A DNA stretch of 64,000 nt from Caldimonas tepidiphila (GTDB taxonomy: Bacteria; Pseudomonadota; Gammaproteobacteria; Burkholderiales; Burkholderiaceae_C). A program made the translations under genes and the position numbers. This document shows, piece by piece, positions 9,971 through 17,991 of this stretch. Location of the stretch: positions 35,071 to 99,070 of the forward strand of contig NZ_QXMG01000016.1 of the NCBI RefSeq assembly GCF_003569765.1, read 5' to 3'. The first letter of the stretch is position 1; every line of letters begins with the position of its first letter. The notes below the pieces were generated by a model. It was not told the DNA's origin. It ran no database searches and was given only the letters and a program-made list of their open reading frames with translations.

Positions 9971-10891
9971 TCACCATCGGGAGGTCCACTTCCGGTCGAG
10001 CTCCTCCTTCTCGAAGTGCGCGCACATGAAGTCGATGAAGGTGCGCACCTTCGCCGATAGGTGCTTCCGGCTGGCATAGCCGACGTTGATGGACAGCAGC
10101 GGCAGGTCCCAGTCCTCGAGCACCGGCACGAGGCGCCCCGCCACGATGTCCTCGTGAACGACATAGAGGGGCTGGATCAGGATGCCCAGTCCGTTGAGCG
10201 CGGCCGCCCGCAGCACCTGCCCGTCGTTCGACTTCAGCACCCCGGCGACGGCCACGGTGCTGCTCTGCCCTTCGCGCGAGAAGCGCAGTTCGTGCGGCGT
10301 GGTGGCATGGGTATAGATCAGCAGCTTGTGCCCCTGCAGCGCCTCGGGGCGCGGCGGCGCACCGTGCCGCCGCAGGTAGAGGGGGGCGGCGACGAGGACG
10401 CGCCGCGTGCGTGCGAGGCGTCGCATGACGATGTTCGAGTCGGGTTCGAACTCGCGATTGCGCACCGCCAGGTCGATGTGGTTCTCCAGGCTGTCGCCAT
10501 AGCGGTTGGAGGCCTCGATATGGATCTCGACTTCGGGGAATCGCTCGGTGTAGGCCGGCACCAGCGGGGCGATGTGGTGCATCGCGAAGGACACCGACGC
10601 CGAGATCGTCAGCACGCCTGCAGGCACCGAGGCGGCGGCCTGCACCTCGGCCTCGCCGTGGCGAAGCTCCTCCAGTGCCGAGCGCGCCCGCTGCAGGTAG
10701 GAGCGGCCGACGTCGGTGAGCTGTGCCCGCCGCGTGTTTCTCATCACCAGGCAGGCCCCGAGCCGGTTCTCGAGCGAGGCCAGGTAGCGGCTCGCGCTGG
10801 AGGTCGACAGCTTGAGCCGTTCGGCCGTGCGGCTGATGCTGCCGGTCTCGGCCAGGTGAACCAGCAGTTCGATCTCGGTCCAGCGGTCCAT
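9971..10891 (-). CDS. LysR-family transcriptional regulator
   Basis: A 306-residue regulator with an N-terminal winged helix-turn-helix (residues ~3-62: GSISRTAERLKLSTSSASRYLASLENRLG) and a C-terminal effector domain starting near VLTISASVSFAMHHIAPLV. The HTH and the NRYGDSLENHIDLAVR stretch resemble the CrgA/DsdC-like branch common in Burkholderiales. It is transcribed divergently from the amidohydrolase at 11046 with a 154-bp shared region holding a symmetric palindrome, so it most likely controls that gene; the Bug-type gene at 8704 converges with it. Confidence 0.93.
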   Translation of the reverse strand: MDRWTEIELLVHLAETGSISRTAERLKLSTSSASRYLASLENRLGACLVMRNTRRAQLTDVGRSYLQRARSALEELRHGEAEVQAAASVPAGVLTISASVSFAMHHIAPLVPAYTERFPEVEIHIEASNRYGDSLENHIDLAVRNREFEPDSNIVMRRLARTRRVLVAAPLYLRRHGAPPRPEALQGHKLLIYTHATTPHELRFSREGQSSTVAVAGVLKSNDGQVLRAAALNGLGILIQPLYVVHEDIVAGRLVPVLEDWDLPLLSINVGYASRKHLSAKVRTFIDFMCAHFEKEELDRKWTSRW

Positions 10892-10915
10892 CGCCCCTTC
10901 CTTCCTTGCAGGAGA

Positions 10916-10936
10916 CGGGAAAGACTTTCCCGGAAA
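10916..10936. promoter_or_regulatory. Candidate LysR operator between divergent genes
   Basis: CGGGAAA-GAC-TTTCCCG is a perfect palindrome overlapping a second one, TTTCC-C-GGAAA. It lies 25 bp upstream of the LysR gene and ~110 bp upstream of the amidohydrolase, the usual place for an autoregulatory site. Function is inferred from position and symmetry only. Confidence 0.4.
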
Positions 10937-11045
10937 CGCCGCGCATCGTCGCAGGGCGGCTGCCTAAACTTTTTCGCGCGGCCGGAGTGCGGATCGCAGG
11001 CTCCGCGTCGCGGCGAGAACCACGACACCACGAGAGGAGACATGC

Positions 11046-12626
11046 ATGTGCAAGCTGTGTGACGAAGCGACGGCGCAGGGCAGGCCCGCGCCCGTTCACC
11101 TTCACGCGAACCCCGCCCCGGCGGCAGCCGTCGAGTCCGCGCCCTCCAGTCCGCCGCGGCGCAACTTCCTGCGCGCCTCCGCGGTCGCCGGCGCGTCTGC
11201 CGGGCTCACGCTCGCGGCCTGCGGCGGGGGCGAAGCGGTGGCCCATTCCCAAGCGACGCCGCCGCCTGCCGGGGTGGGCGAGCCTGCGCGCCGCACGCTC
11301 ATCCGCGGCGGCGCCGTCATGTCCATGGACCCCGCGGTGGGCAACTTCGCCACCGGCGACGTGCTGCTCGAAGGCCGCCGCATCGTCGCCGTCGGCGCCA
11401 ACCTGTCCGCCAGCGGCGCCGCCGTGATCGAGGCGGCCGGCATGGTGGTGATGCCGGGCTTCGTCGACACGCACCACCACCAGTTCGAGACCGCGCTGCG
11501 CAGCTTCCTGGCCGACGGCGTGCTGCTGCCCGACGGGCGGCCGGACACGGCCTACAACTACTACGAGACCATCCTGCAGAAGTTCTCGACCGTCTACCGG
11601 CCGCAGGACGTGTACATCAACGAGCTGTACGGCTCGCTGTCGCAGATCGACGCCGGCGTGACGACGGTGATGGACGTCAGCCAGATCCACCATTCCCCCG
11701 AGCACTCCGACGCGGCCATCGAGGCCTTGCGCGCAGCGGGGCGCCGCGCGGTGTTCGGCTATTTCGAGGGCCAGGGGCCGCGCACGAAGTACCCGCAGGA
11801 TGCCCGTCGCATCCGCAGCCAGTGGTTCTCGAGCAGCGACCAGCTGCTGAGCATGGTGATGGGTGGGGAGATCTACCTGCCCGGCTACGAAGCCGCATGG
11901 GAGATCGGCCGCGAGCTGAACCTGCCGATCGCGCTGCACGTGGTCGGCACCTTCGGCATGCAGCCGACCTTCGACAAGCTGGGGGCGGCGGGCTGGTTCG
12001 GTCCCGACAACATCTTCATCCACATGACCGGCATGAGCGAGGCCGGCTGGCGCTACGCCGCCGACGCGGGCGCGCACGTGTCGCTCGCGGTGCCGATCGA
12101 GATGCAGATGCGGCACGGCACGCCACCCACCCAGACGGCACTGGACCTGGGCATGCAGCCCTCGCTGTCGACCGACGTCGAATGCACGATGACGGCGGAC
12201 ATGTTCACGCAGATGCGCTCCGTGCTCACGCTGCAGCGCATGTTCGCCAACGAGAAGGCGCTGCGCGGCGAGAGCTACCCCAGGCTGCTGACCTCGCACG
12301 ACGCGATCCGCTTCGCCACCATCGAGGGGGCGAGGGGCCTCAAGCTCGAGGCCAGGACCGGCTCGCTCACGCCGGGCAAGGAGGCGGACATCATCCTGCT
12401 CGACGCCACGGCGCTCAACGTGGCGCCGCTCAACCACGTGCCGGGCGCCGTGGTCACGCTGATGGAGCGCAGCAACGTGTCGACCGTGCTGGTGGCCGGG
12501 CAGATCAGGAAGTGGCGGGGCGAACTGCTGGGCTTCGACCTGCCCAAGCTGCGCCGGGAGCTCGAGGCCAGCCGCGACCACCTGTTCGACGCCGCAGGCA
12601 TCGCCCGCGACCTGTTCCGGGCATGA
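11046..12626 (+). CDS. Tat-exported amidohydrolase-family protein
   Basis: A 526-residue metal-dependent hydrolase of the amidohydrolase superfamily (cytosine deaminase/TrzN-like). After a 37-residue hydrophilic lead comes a twin-arginine signal (PPRRNFLRASAVAG, Arg38-Arg39) ending in a lipobox-like LAAC (Cys59). The catalytic barrel shows the HxH pair His144/His146 (GFVDTHHHQFE), later histidines in ALHVVGTFG and IFIHMTG, the metal Asp in STDVECTM, and a C-terminal beta-sandwich return (GSLTPGKEADIILLDA). Export is unusual for this mostly cytosolic superfamily. It is divergent from the LysR gene. Substrate unknown; deaminase or dechlorinase chemistry is possible. Confidence 0.85.
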   Translation: MCKLCDEATAQGRPAPVHLHANPAPAAAVESAPSSPPRRNFLRASAVAGASAGLTLAACGGGEAVAHSQATPPPAGVGEPARRTLIRGGAVMSMDPAVGNFATGDVLLEGRRIVAVGANLSASGAAVIEAAGMVVMPGFVDTHHHQFETALRSFLADGVLLPDGRPDTAYNYYETILQKFSTVYRPQDVYINELYGSLSQIDAGVTTVMDVSQIHHSPEHSDAAIEALRAAGRRAVFGYFEGQGPRTKYPQDARRIRSQWFSSSDQLLSMVMGGEIYLPGYEAAWEIGRELNLPIALHVVGTFGMQPTFDKLGAAGWFGPDNIFIHMTGMSEAGWRYAADAGAHVSLAVPIEMQMRHGTPPTQTALDLGMQPSLSTDVECTMTADMFTQMRSVLTLQRMFANEKALRGESYPRLLTSHDAIRFATIEGARGLKLEARTGSLTPGKEADIILLDATALNVAPLNHVPGAVVTLMERSNVSTVLVAGQIRKWRGELLGFDLPKLRRELEASRDHLFDAAGIARDLFRA

Positions 12627-12766
12627 GGCCCGGCCGCCGGTCCGGGGGGCCGGCCGGCCGGGGCATCGGGGCATGAAGGCGGTGCGGGGGGCGACCATGT
12701 GCGCTCCACGGTGCGGCTCGCCGGCCGCGGAAGATGCCGGATCGCGGGTGCCGTGCCGCCGACGCC

Positions 12767-13393
12767 TCAGAGACAGCTGCAGGCCTGCTCGAAGGACAGC
12801 CGCGGCCGGCGGGGATGGGCCGCGGGGCCGCCGGCATAGCCGAGGTTCAGCAGGAAGTCCGCCTCGCAGCGCCCGTCGGGGAAGAATTCCTTGTTGACGC
12901 CCGAGGCGTCGAACCCGCTCATCGGCCCGCAGGCCAGCCCGAGCGCGCGCGCCGCCATGATGAAGTAGGCCCCGGTCAGCGTGGTGTTGCGCACCGCGTC
13001 GGCGCGGGCGCGTTCCGGCTGGCGCTCGAACTCCTCGCGCACATGGGGCATGTGCCACAGCTCGGGCATGTGCTCGTAGAAGCGGGTGTCGCGCGCCACG
13101 ATCACCGTCACCGGGGCGGAGCGCACCTTGGCGACGTTGCCGGCGGACAGGTGGGGCAGCAGGCGCTCGCGCCCGGCCTCGGTGCCGATGAAGACGAAGC
13201 GGGCCGGCTGGCAGTTCATCGAGGTCGGACCCAGGCTGGCGAGCCGGTAGAGCTCGCGCAGCAGCGACATCGGCAAGGGCCGGGGCTCGAAGGCCGCGTG
13301 TGTGCGCGCGGCGAGGAACAGCTGGTCCAGGGCGGCCGCGTCCAGCGGGCCCGCGGCGGACGAGGCGTCGGCGGCAAGGGGCGAAGGGTTCAT
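12767..13393 (-). CDS. Nitroreductase-family protein, RutE/malonic-semialdehyde-reductase-like
   Basis: A 208-residue flavoprotein. The sequence follows RutE closely: LASLGPTSMNCQPARFVFI, LPHLSAGNVAKVRSAPVTVIVARD, ACGPMSGFD and LNLGYAGGP. RutE reduces malonic semialdehyde to 3-hydroxypropionate with an NAD(P)H-dependent flavin. The ATG at 13393 gives the usual family length; the longer in-frame reading to 13684 adds Arg/Pro-rich, unconserved residues. It is the last gene of the leftward operon with the dioxygenase and CoA-transferase, so its substrate is probably an aldehyde or nitro compound from that pathway rather than pyrimidine breakdown. Confidence 0.85.
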   Translation of the reverse strand: MNPSPLAADASSAAGPLDAAALDQLFLAARTHAAFEPRPLPMSLLRELYRLASLGPTSMNCQPARFVFIGTEAGRERLLPHLSAGNVAKVRSAPVTVIVARDTRFYEHMPELWHMPHVREEFERQPERARADAVRNTTLTGAYFIMAARALGLACGPMSGFDASGVNKEFFPDGRCEADFLLNLGYAGGPAAHPRRPRLSFEQACSCL

Positions 13394-13601
13394 GGCGGAT
13401 CGGGGAAGGGTGGGAGGGACGGGCGCCGCGCGGGCAGGGCCGGCGCGGCGTGCATCGCGGCGAGGATCGGCACGAGGCCGACCAGGACGCGCGAATGCGG
13501 GCCGCGGCGGCTCGACGTCCTCCAGCGGCCCGCTTCCACATGGATGAGTCTCGTCGGGAGCGGCGCTTCGTTGAGCCGGCGACGCTCCCGGTGAGCCGCA
13601 A

Positions 13602-14579
13602 TCAATCGACGCGGATGTTCTTGGACCGGACGATCTGGCTGTAGATCTCGGAGTCGCGCCGCACCAGCTCCGCGATCTCCGCACGGCTCAGCCCGAGCGG
13701 TTCGCTGTTCAGCTCCTTGATGCGTCGCTGCACGTCGGGATCCTGGCTCGCGGCGAGCAGGACGGCATGGAGACGATCCACGATCGCAGGAGGCGTGGCC
13801 GCCGGTGCCCAGATGCCGTGCCAGGACATCATCGACAGATTGGGCACGGTTTCGGCGAAGGTGGGGACATTGGGCATCGCGGGGTGGCGCTGCGCGCCCG
13901 AGTAGGCCAGCGCCTTCACGCGTCCTCCCGAGATCATCGGGTAGGCGGTGGCGACCGGCTCGAGGACGAGGTCGACCTGCCCGCCGATCAATTCGGGCAG
14001 GGGCGTGCTGCGATAGGGCACGTGCAGCATCTTGGTCTTGGTCTCGTCCTTCAGCCATTCCATGATGAGATGCGACGGACTGCCGGCCCCGTAGGAGGCA
14101 TGCGACATCGAGTCCGGTTGCTTCCTCGCCTGGTCCAGCACCTCCGTCAGCGAGCCGGCCTTCAGGTTCGGGTTGGCGATCAGCACCAGGCCCTGCCGCA
14201 TCGTCGTCGCCACCGGCACCAGATCCTTGCCCGCATCGAAGGGCAGCTTGCTGTAGATGTACGGATTGATCGTGAAGGCGGTGGAGACGTTGTAGAGGAC
14301 GGTGTAGCCGTCGGGCGACGACTTGGCCACCGCGTCGCCCGCGAGGTTGCCCGCGGAGCCCGGCTTGTTGTCGATGACGACCGGGACGCCCATCTTCTTC
14401 GCGGCGTACTCGCCGTAGATCCGGGCAAACACGTCGGGCGGTGTTCCCGCGGCGAATCCGACCACGATCTTGACGGGCTTGGTGGGCCAGGCGGCCTGGG
14501 GCGCCTGGGCCTGGGCGTGCGATGGCGCGCCGGCAAGCGTAAAGACCAAGGTGGCGAGCAAACCAATGCCGAGTTTCAT
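13602..14579 (-). CDS. Bug/TctC-family substrate-binding protein
   Basis: A 325-residue periplasmic protein with signal peptide (LLATLVFTLAGAPSHAQAQ) followed by WPTKPVKIVVGFAAGTPPDVFAR, VVIDNKPGSAGNLAGDAVAK and LHVPYRSTPLPELIGGQVD, all typical of the family. Start MKLGIG is chosen for the GGAG 8 bp upstream; an earlier in-frame ATG at 14609 lacks this. No TctA/TctB genes nearby. It is embedded in the leftward catabolic operon, so it probably captures the operon's growth substrate, likely an aromatic or unsaturated carboxylate. Confidence 0.92.
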   Translation of the reverse strand: MKLGIGLLATLVFTLAGAPSHAQAQAPQAAWPTKPVKIVVGFAAGTPPDVFARIYGEYAAKKMGVPVVIDNKPGSAGNLAGDAVAKSSPDGYTVLYNVSTAFTINPYIYSKLPFDAGKDLVPVATTMRQGLVLIANPNLKAGSLTEVLDQARKQPDSMSHASYGAGSPSHLIMEWLKDETKTKMLHVPYRSTPLPELIGGQVDLVLEPVATAYPMISGGRVKALAYSGAQRHPAMPNVPTFAETVPNLSMMSWHGIWAPAATPPAIVDRLHAVLLAASQDPDVQRRIKELNSEPLGLSRAEIAELVRRDSEIYSQIVRSKNIRVD

Positions 14580-14798
14580 GCTGTGTCTCCTGTTCAGCGG
14601 TCTATTCATTCCGCACTTCCTGGCGGTGTGGGCGGCTGGGCTGGTATCGCCGGGACGGAACGGGCGAGCGTTCCCCCCGGCAATCGTTTCGATCGATCCC
14701 GGTGCAAGCCTTCCGGTTGCGAACCTGAACCCGGAGCACCTCGGGGATCCCGCCTTCGGCGTCGTTCGAGGTGTCCCGGGGAAAGCGGCTCCTCCTGT

Positions 14799-15611
14799 TC
14801 ACTCTCCTGTCTTGTGGGCGAAGCCTTCGGGCGCTTCCCCGTCGTAGACCAGTTCGCGCGTGGCCTGGTAGGACAGCGCGAAGCCGGCGGGCTGCTCGGT
14901 CTCCTCGTGCAGGTGCGCGATGAGGCCCGCGGTGCGGGCGAGGATGGGCACGCCCTTGAGCGAGGAAATGGGGAAGCCGACCCCCATCAGCACGGCGGGA
15001 ATCGCCGCCGAGACGTTCATGCGCAGGTCCTTGCCCACGAGGTCGGGAATGAACTGCTCGATGGCCTCGGCGATGCGGACGTAGCGCAGGTCGGCGCCGG
15101 CGGAGGTCGCCACCTCGATGAGCCGGCTCACGCGCGGGTCGCGCTCCTTGTGCAGGGGATGGCCGTAGCCGGGGATCGCCCGCCGGGCGGCCTTGTGCTC
15201 GCGCACCACCTCCGCCGCCGCCTCCTCGAGCGCGCGGCCCGCGGCGATGCGCTGCTCGACCTCGGCGAAGAGCCGGCCCGCGGATTCGGACGCGCCCAGG
15301 ATGACCGAGCCGCAGCCAAGGATGCCGGCGGCCACGGCGCCCTGCAGCGCCTCGGGGGCCGCGGCCAGCGTCATGCGGCTGGCCTGCACGCTGGGCACCA
15401 GGCCGTGCTCTGCGATCGCGACCAGGGTCGCGTCCAGCACTGCGCGGCAGGCGCTGTCCGGCTCGCGGCCGGTCAGGAGCAGGAAGAAGTAGTCGGTGAA
15501 GGAAGTCTTGCCGATGAGGTCCTGGCACAGGTCCCGCCCGCGCACGACGATGGTGTGCTCGTCGGACGTGGAGATGGCGGTGCGCGGGACGGTGTTCTTT
15601 CCGATTTTCAT
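14799..15611 (-). CDS. Citrate-synthase-fold citryl-CoA lyase-like protein
   Basis: A 270-residue protein of the short citryl-CoA lyase/citrate synthase-like family. GYGHPLHKERDPR aligns with the GFGHPVYKxxDPR of citrate synthase (second catalytic His and its neighbour), and RTAGLIAHLHEE with the CoA/citrate-binding region. At the place of citrate synthase's first catalytic His the sequence reads GILGCGSVILGASES, with no histidine, consistent with a lyase rather than a synthase. Such enzymes cleave 3-hydroxy-3-carboxyacyl-CoA esters. It sits 25 bp downstream of the intradiol dioxygenase, so it may cleave a CoA-activated ring-fission product. Confidence 0.8.
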   Translation of the reverse strand: MKIGKNTVPRTAISTSDEHTIVVRGRDLCQDLIGKTSFTDYFFLLLTGREPDSACRAVLDATLVAIAEHGLVPSVQASRMTLAAAPEALQGAVAAGILGCGSVILGASESAGRLFAEVEQRIAAGRALEEAAAEVVREHKAARRAIPGYGHPLHKERDPRVSRLIEVATSAGADLRYVRIAEAIEQFIPDLVGKDLRMNVSAAIPAVLMGVGFPISSLKGVPILARTAGLIAHLHEETEQPAGFALSYQATRELVYDGEAPEGFAHKTGE

Positions 15612-15636
15612 GAGGGTCTGCTCCGGGGCGGCCGGC

Positions 15637-16530
15637 TCACGCGGCCTGGGGTTCGAGTCGGAAGTCGTAGTGGGCCGACCAGTAGGGCCGGTTCATCTCG
15701 CGGCCGTCGGGCGCCTTCCCGGCGGGATGCCGCTCGTAGTCGACGATCAGGCTCGGGCGCACGCCGAAGACCGCGTCCGAGTCGAGGTAGGGGCTGCCGG
15801 CGACGAAGAGGTGGGTGGTGACGGGCGCGTGCTGCGGCGCCGAGACCTTCATGTGGATGTGGCCCGGCCGGTTGGGGTGCCGTCCCATCGCTGCGAGCAT
15901 CTGCCCGACCGGGCCGTCGACGGGCACCGGGTAGAAGCTGGGTCGGATCGACCAGAACCAGTAGCGCCCCTCCTCGTCGGTGCGCAGGCGCGCGCGCGCG
16001 GCCATGTCGGAGCCCTCGACCTGCATGTCGTAGACGCCTTCGCCGTCGCCCGACCACACATCCAGCAGTGCGCCGGCGACCGGCCGGCCGTGGGTGTCGG
16101 TCACGCGGCCGCTGTAGAAGGTCGGCTCGCCCTTCACGCCCTCGGCGATGTCGGCTCCCAGCGGCACCTCGGGCGCCCCCTGCCAGTAGTAGGGGCCCTG
16201 CACGGTCGCCTCCGTCGCCTCGGTGACGCTCAGGCTGCCGGTCGAGCCGCGGCTCGCACGCAGCTGGTCGAGCATCACCACCATCATCGAGGCGCCCAGC
16301 GTGTCGGACAGCAGGATGAATTCCTGCCGCTTGTCGCTGCAGGCCTGGCCCACCGCCGTGAGGAACTCGATGCCGGCCATCCATTCGTCGGGCTTGAGGT
16401 CGACCTCGCGGATGAAGGCGTGGAGGTGGGTGATCAGCGAGCTCATGACCTGAGCGAAGCGCGGGTCGCCGCACTCCGCCAGGCGCTGCAGCGCCGCCTG
16501 CGTCAGTTCGTCTTCGTTGGACGGGGTCAT
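15637..16530 (-). CDS. Intradiol ring-cleavage dioxygenase (hydroxyquinol/catechol 1,2-dioxygenase type)
   Basis: A 297-residue non-haem Fe(III) dioxygenase, cytosolic. The N-terminal dimerisation domain (~1-105) precedes the catalytic beta-domain. The four iron ligands are placed as in catechol 1,2-dioxygenase: Tyr167 (GEGVYDMQ), Tyr200 (RPSFYPVP), His224 and His226 (RPGHIHMKV). GPYYWQGAP and LLDVWSGDGEG are typical of hydroxyquinol 1,2-dioxygenases, so a trihydroxybenzene-type substrate giving maleylacetate is plausible, but no maleylacetate reductase is present. ATG 16530 has GGAGA close upstream. Second gene of the leftward operon. Confidence 0.88.
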   Translation of the reverse strand: MTPSNEDELTQAALQRLAECGDPRFAQVMSSLITHLHAFIREVDLKPDEWMAGIEFLTAVGQACSDKRQEFILLSDTLGASMMVVMLDQLRASRGSTGSLSVTEATEATVQGPYYWQGAPEVPLGADIAEGVKGEPTFYSGRVTDTHGRPVAGALLDVWSGDGEGVYDMQVEGSDMAARARLRTDEEGRYWFWSIRPSFYPVPVDGPVGQMLAAMGRHPNRPGHIHMKVSAPQHAPVTTHLFVAGSPYLDSDAVFGVRPSLIVDYERHPAGKAPDGREMNRPYWSAHYDFRLEPQAA

Positions 16531-16571
16531 GTCGGTGTCTCCTCTCAGGTGTGTTTCGATGGCGCGGGGTC

Positions 16572-17729
16572 TCAGGCGCCCGCGTTCCCGCGCAGGCGCT
16601 GCCGGATCGGATCGACGATCGCGGCGTTGTCGGCGCCGAGCAGGGGCGGGGCGGTGACGGACAGCGAGGGCTGGCCGTCGAAGCTGACGGGGGAGCGGAT
16701 CGTGCGCCACTCGCCCCCTTCCGGATGCGCGGCGCCGACCGCGAGCTGCAGGTGCCGCACCTGCGGGTCCTCGAGTGCCTCCTGCGTGTCGTACATCGGC
16801 GCGTGCGGCACGTCCTGCGCCTCCAGCCGCTCGCACCAGGTCGCGCGGTCGTGGCGCCGGAAGATGGCGCCCAGCACCTCGATCAGGTCTTCCTGGTGCC
16901 TGATGCGGCCGTCGCGATCGGCGAAGCGCGGGTCCTGGAACAGGTCGGGCCGCTCGATCGCGACGGCCAGGCCCTGCCAGAACTTCTCCGGCGAGGACAT
17001 GTGCAGCGCGATCCACTTGCCGTCCGCGCACTCGAGCACATAGGACTGGGAGACGCTGGGGCGGCTGAAGGGCCCCATGACCTCGTTCTCCGAGAAGTAG
17101 TGGGTGAAGGCATCGAGGTTGAAGTGGCACATCGCTTCGAGCATCGACACCTCGACGCTGCGCCCGACGCCGGTCGAGCCGCGCTCCACCAGCGCGCCCA
17201 GCACGCCGTAGGCGGCGTAGAAGCCGGTCATCGCGTCGGCCAGCGCGGGCCCCACCACGCGCGGGTTCTCGGGGTTGACCAGCAGCTTCAGGAACGCGCT
17301 GGCCGCCTGCGCCACGGTGTCGTAGGCGGGGCGCCGCGAGGCCGGCCCGCTCTGCCCGAAGCCGCTGATCGCGCAGTAGACGAGGCGCGGGTTGAGGCTG
17401 CGCAGCCGCGCCTCGCCCGCGCCCAGCCGCTCGGCGGCGCCGGGCCGGAAGTTCTGGATGTAGACGTCGGCCTGCTTCACCAGCTCGTCGAAGACCGCCG
17501 CGTCCTCCGGCAGCTTCGGGTTGAGGGTGATGCTGCGCTTGTTGCGGTTGTAGGTCTGGAAGTGCGGGCTGTAGAGGCCGCCGCGGAAGGCGCGGAAGGG
17601 GTCGCCGGCACCGGGCTGCTCGATCTTGATGACCTCGGCCCCGAGATCGGCGAGGAACATGCCCGCCGCCGGCCCCGTGATGAAGGTGCCTTGCTCGAGC
17701 ACCTTGATGCCGCGAAGGACTTGATTCAC
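16572..17729 (-). CDS. CaiB/BaiF family III CoA-transferase
   Basis: A 385-residue acyl-CoA transferase that moves CoA between carboxylic acids through an aspartyl-anhydride. Family features: VLRGIKVLEQGTFITGPAAG, LADLGAEVIKIEQPGAGDP, YNRNKRSITLN, the AYDTVAQA motif holding the probable catalytic Asp137, and GPALADAMTGFYAAYGVLGAL. The GTG at 17729 is preferred as start because GGAG stands 8 bp upstream and it begins right at the conserved VNQVLRGIKV; an ATG at 17774 would add 15 residues. First gene of the operon, divergent from the LysR gene at 17992. Donor and acceptor acids unknown. Confidence 0.88.
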   Translation of the reverse strand: MNQVLRGIKVLEQGTFITGPAAGMFLADLGAEVIKIEQPGAGDPFRAFRGGLYSPHFQTYNRNKRSITLNPKLPEDAAVFDELVKQADVYIQNFRPGAAERLGAGEARLRSLNPRLVYCAISGFGQSGPASRRPAYDTVAQAASAFLKLLVNPENPRVVGPALADAMTGFYAAYGVLGALVERGSTGVGRSVEVSMLEAMCHFNLDAFTHYFSENEVMGPFSRPSVSQSYVLECADGKWIALHMSSPEKFWQGLAVAIERPDLFQDPRFADRDGRIRHQEDLIEVLGAIFRRHDRATWCERLEAQDVPHAPMYDTQEALEDPQVRHLQLAVGAAHPEGGEWRTIRSPVSFDGQPSLSVTAPPLLGADNAAIVDPIRQRLRGNAGA

Positions 17730-17991
17730 TGTTCGGACTCCTTGGATGGGAACGTGGGCCCCGGCCCGGCGCATGCCGTCGGGGGCCTGCAGAACGCAGC
17801 GGGAGGGCGGTCGGGGCCGGCGTGCGAAGCGGCACGGGAGGGGTCGTCTCCATGCGCCTCGTGCTTCGCCGCCCGCTTGTCCGCCGGGTGCTCCGCTGTG
17901 GTTGGAAACGACTGTATCGACGCGAATGGATGCCGGGAAATGATTAATTTCGCCGGTTATGATCTATGCGATCGATCGATTTAGGGTTTCC

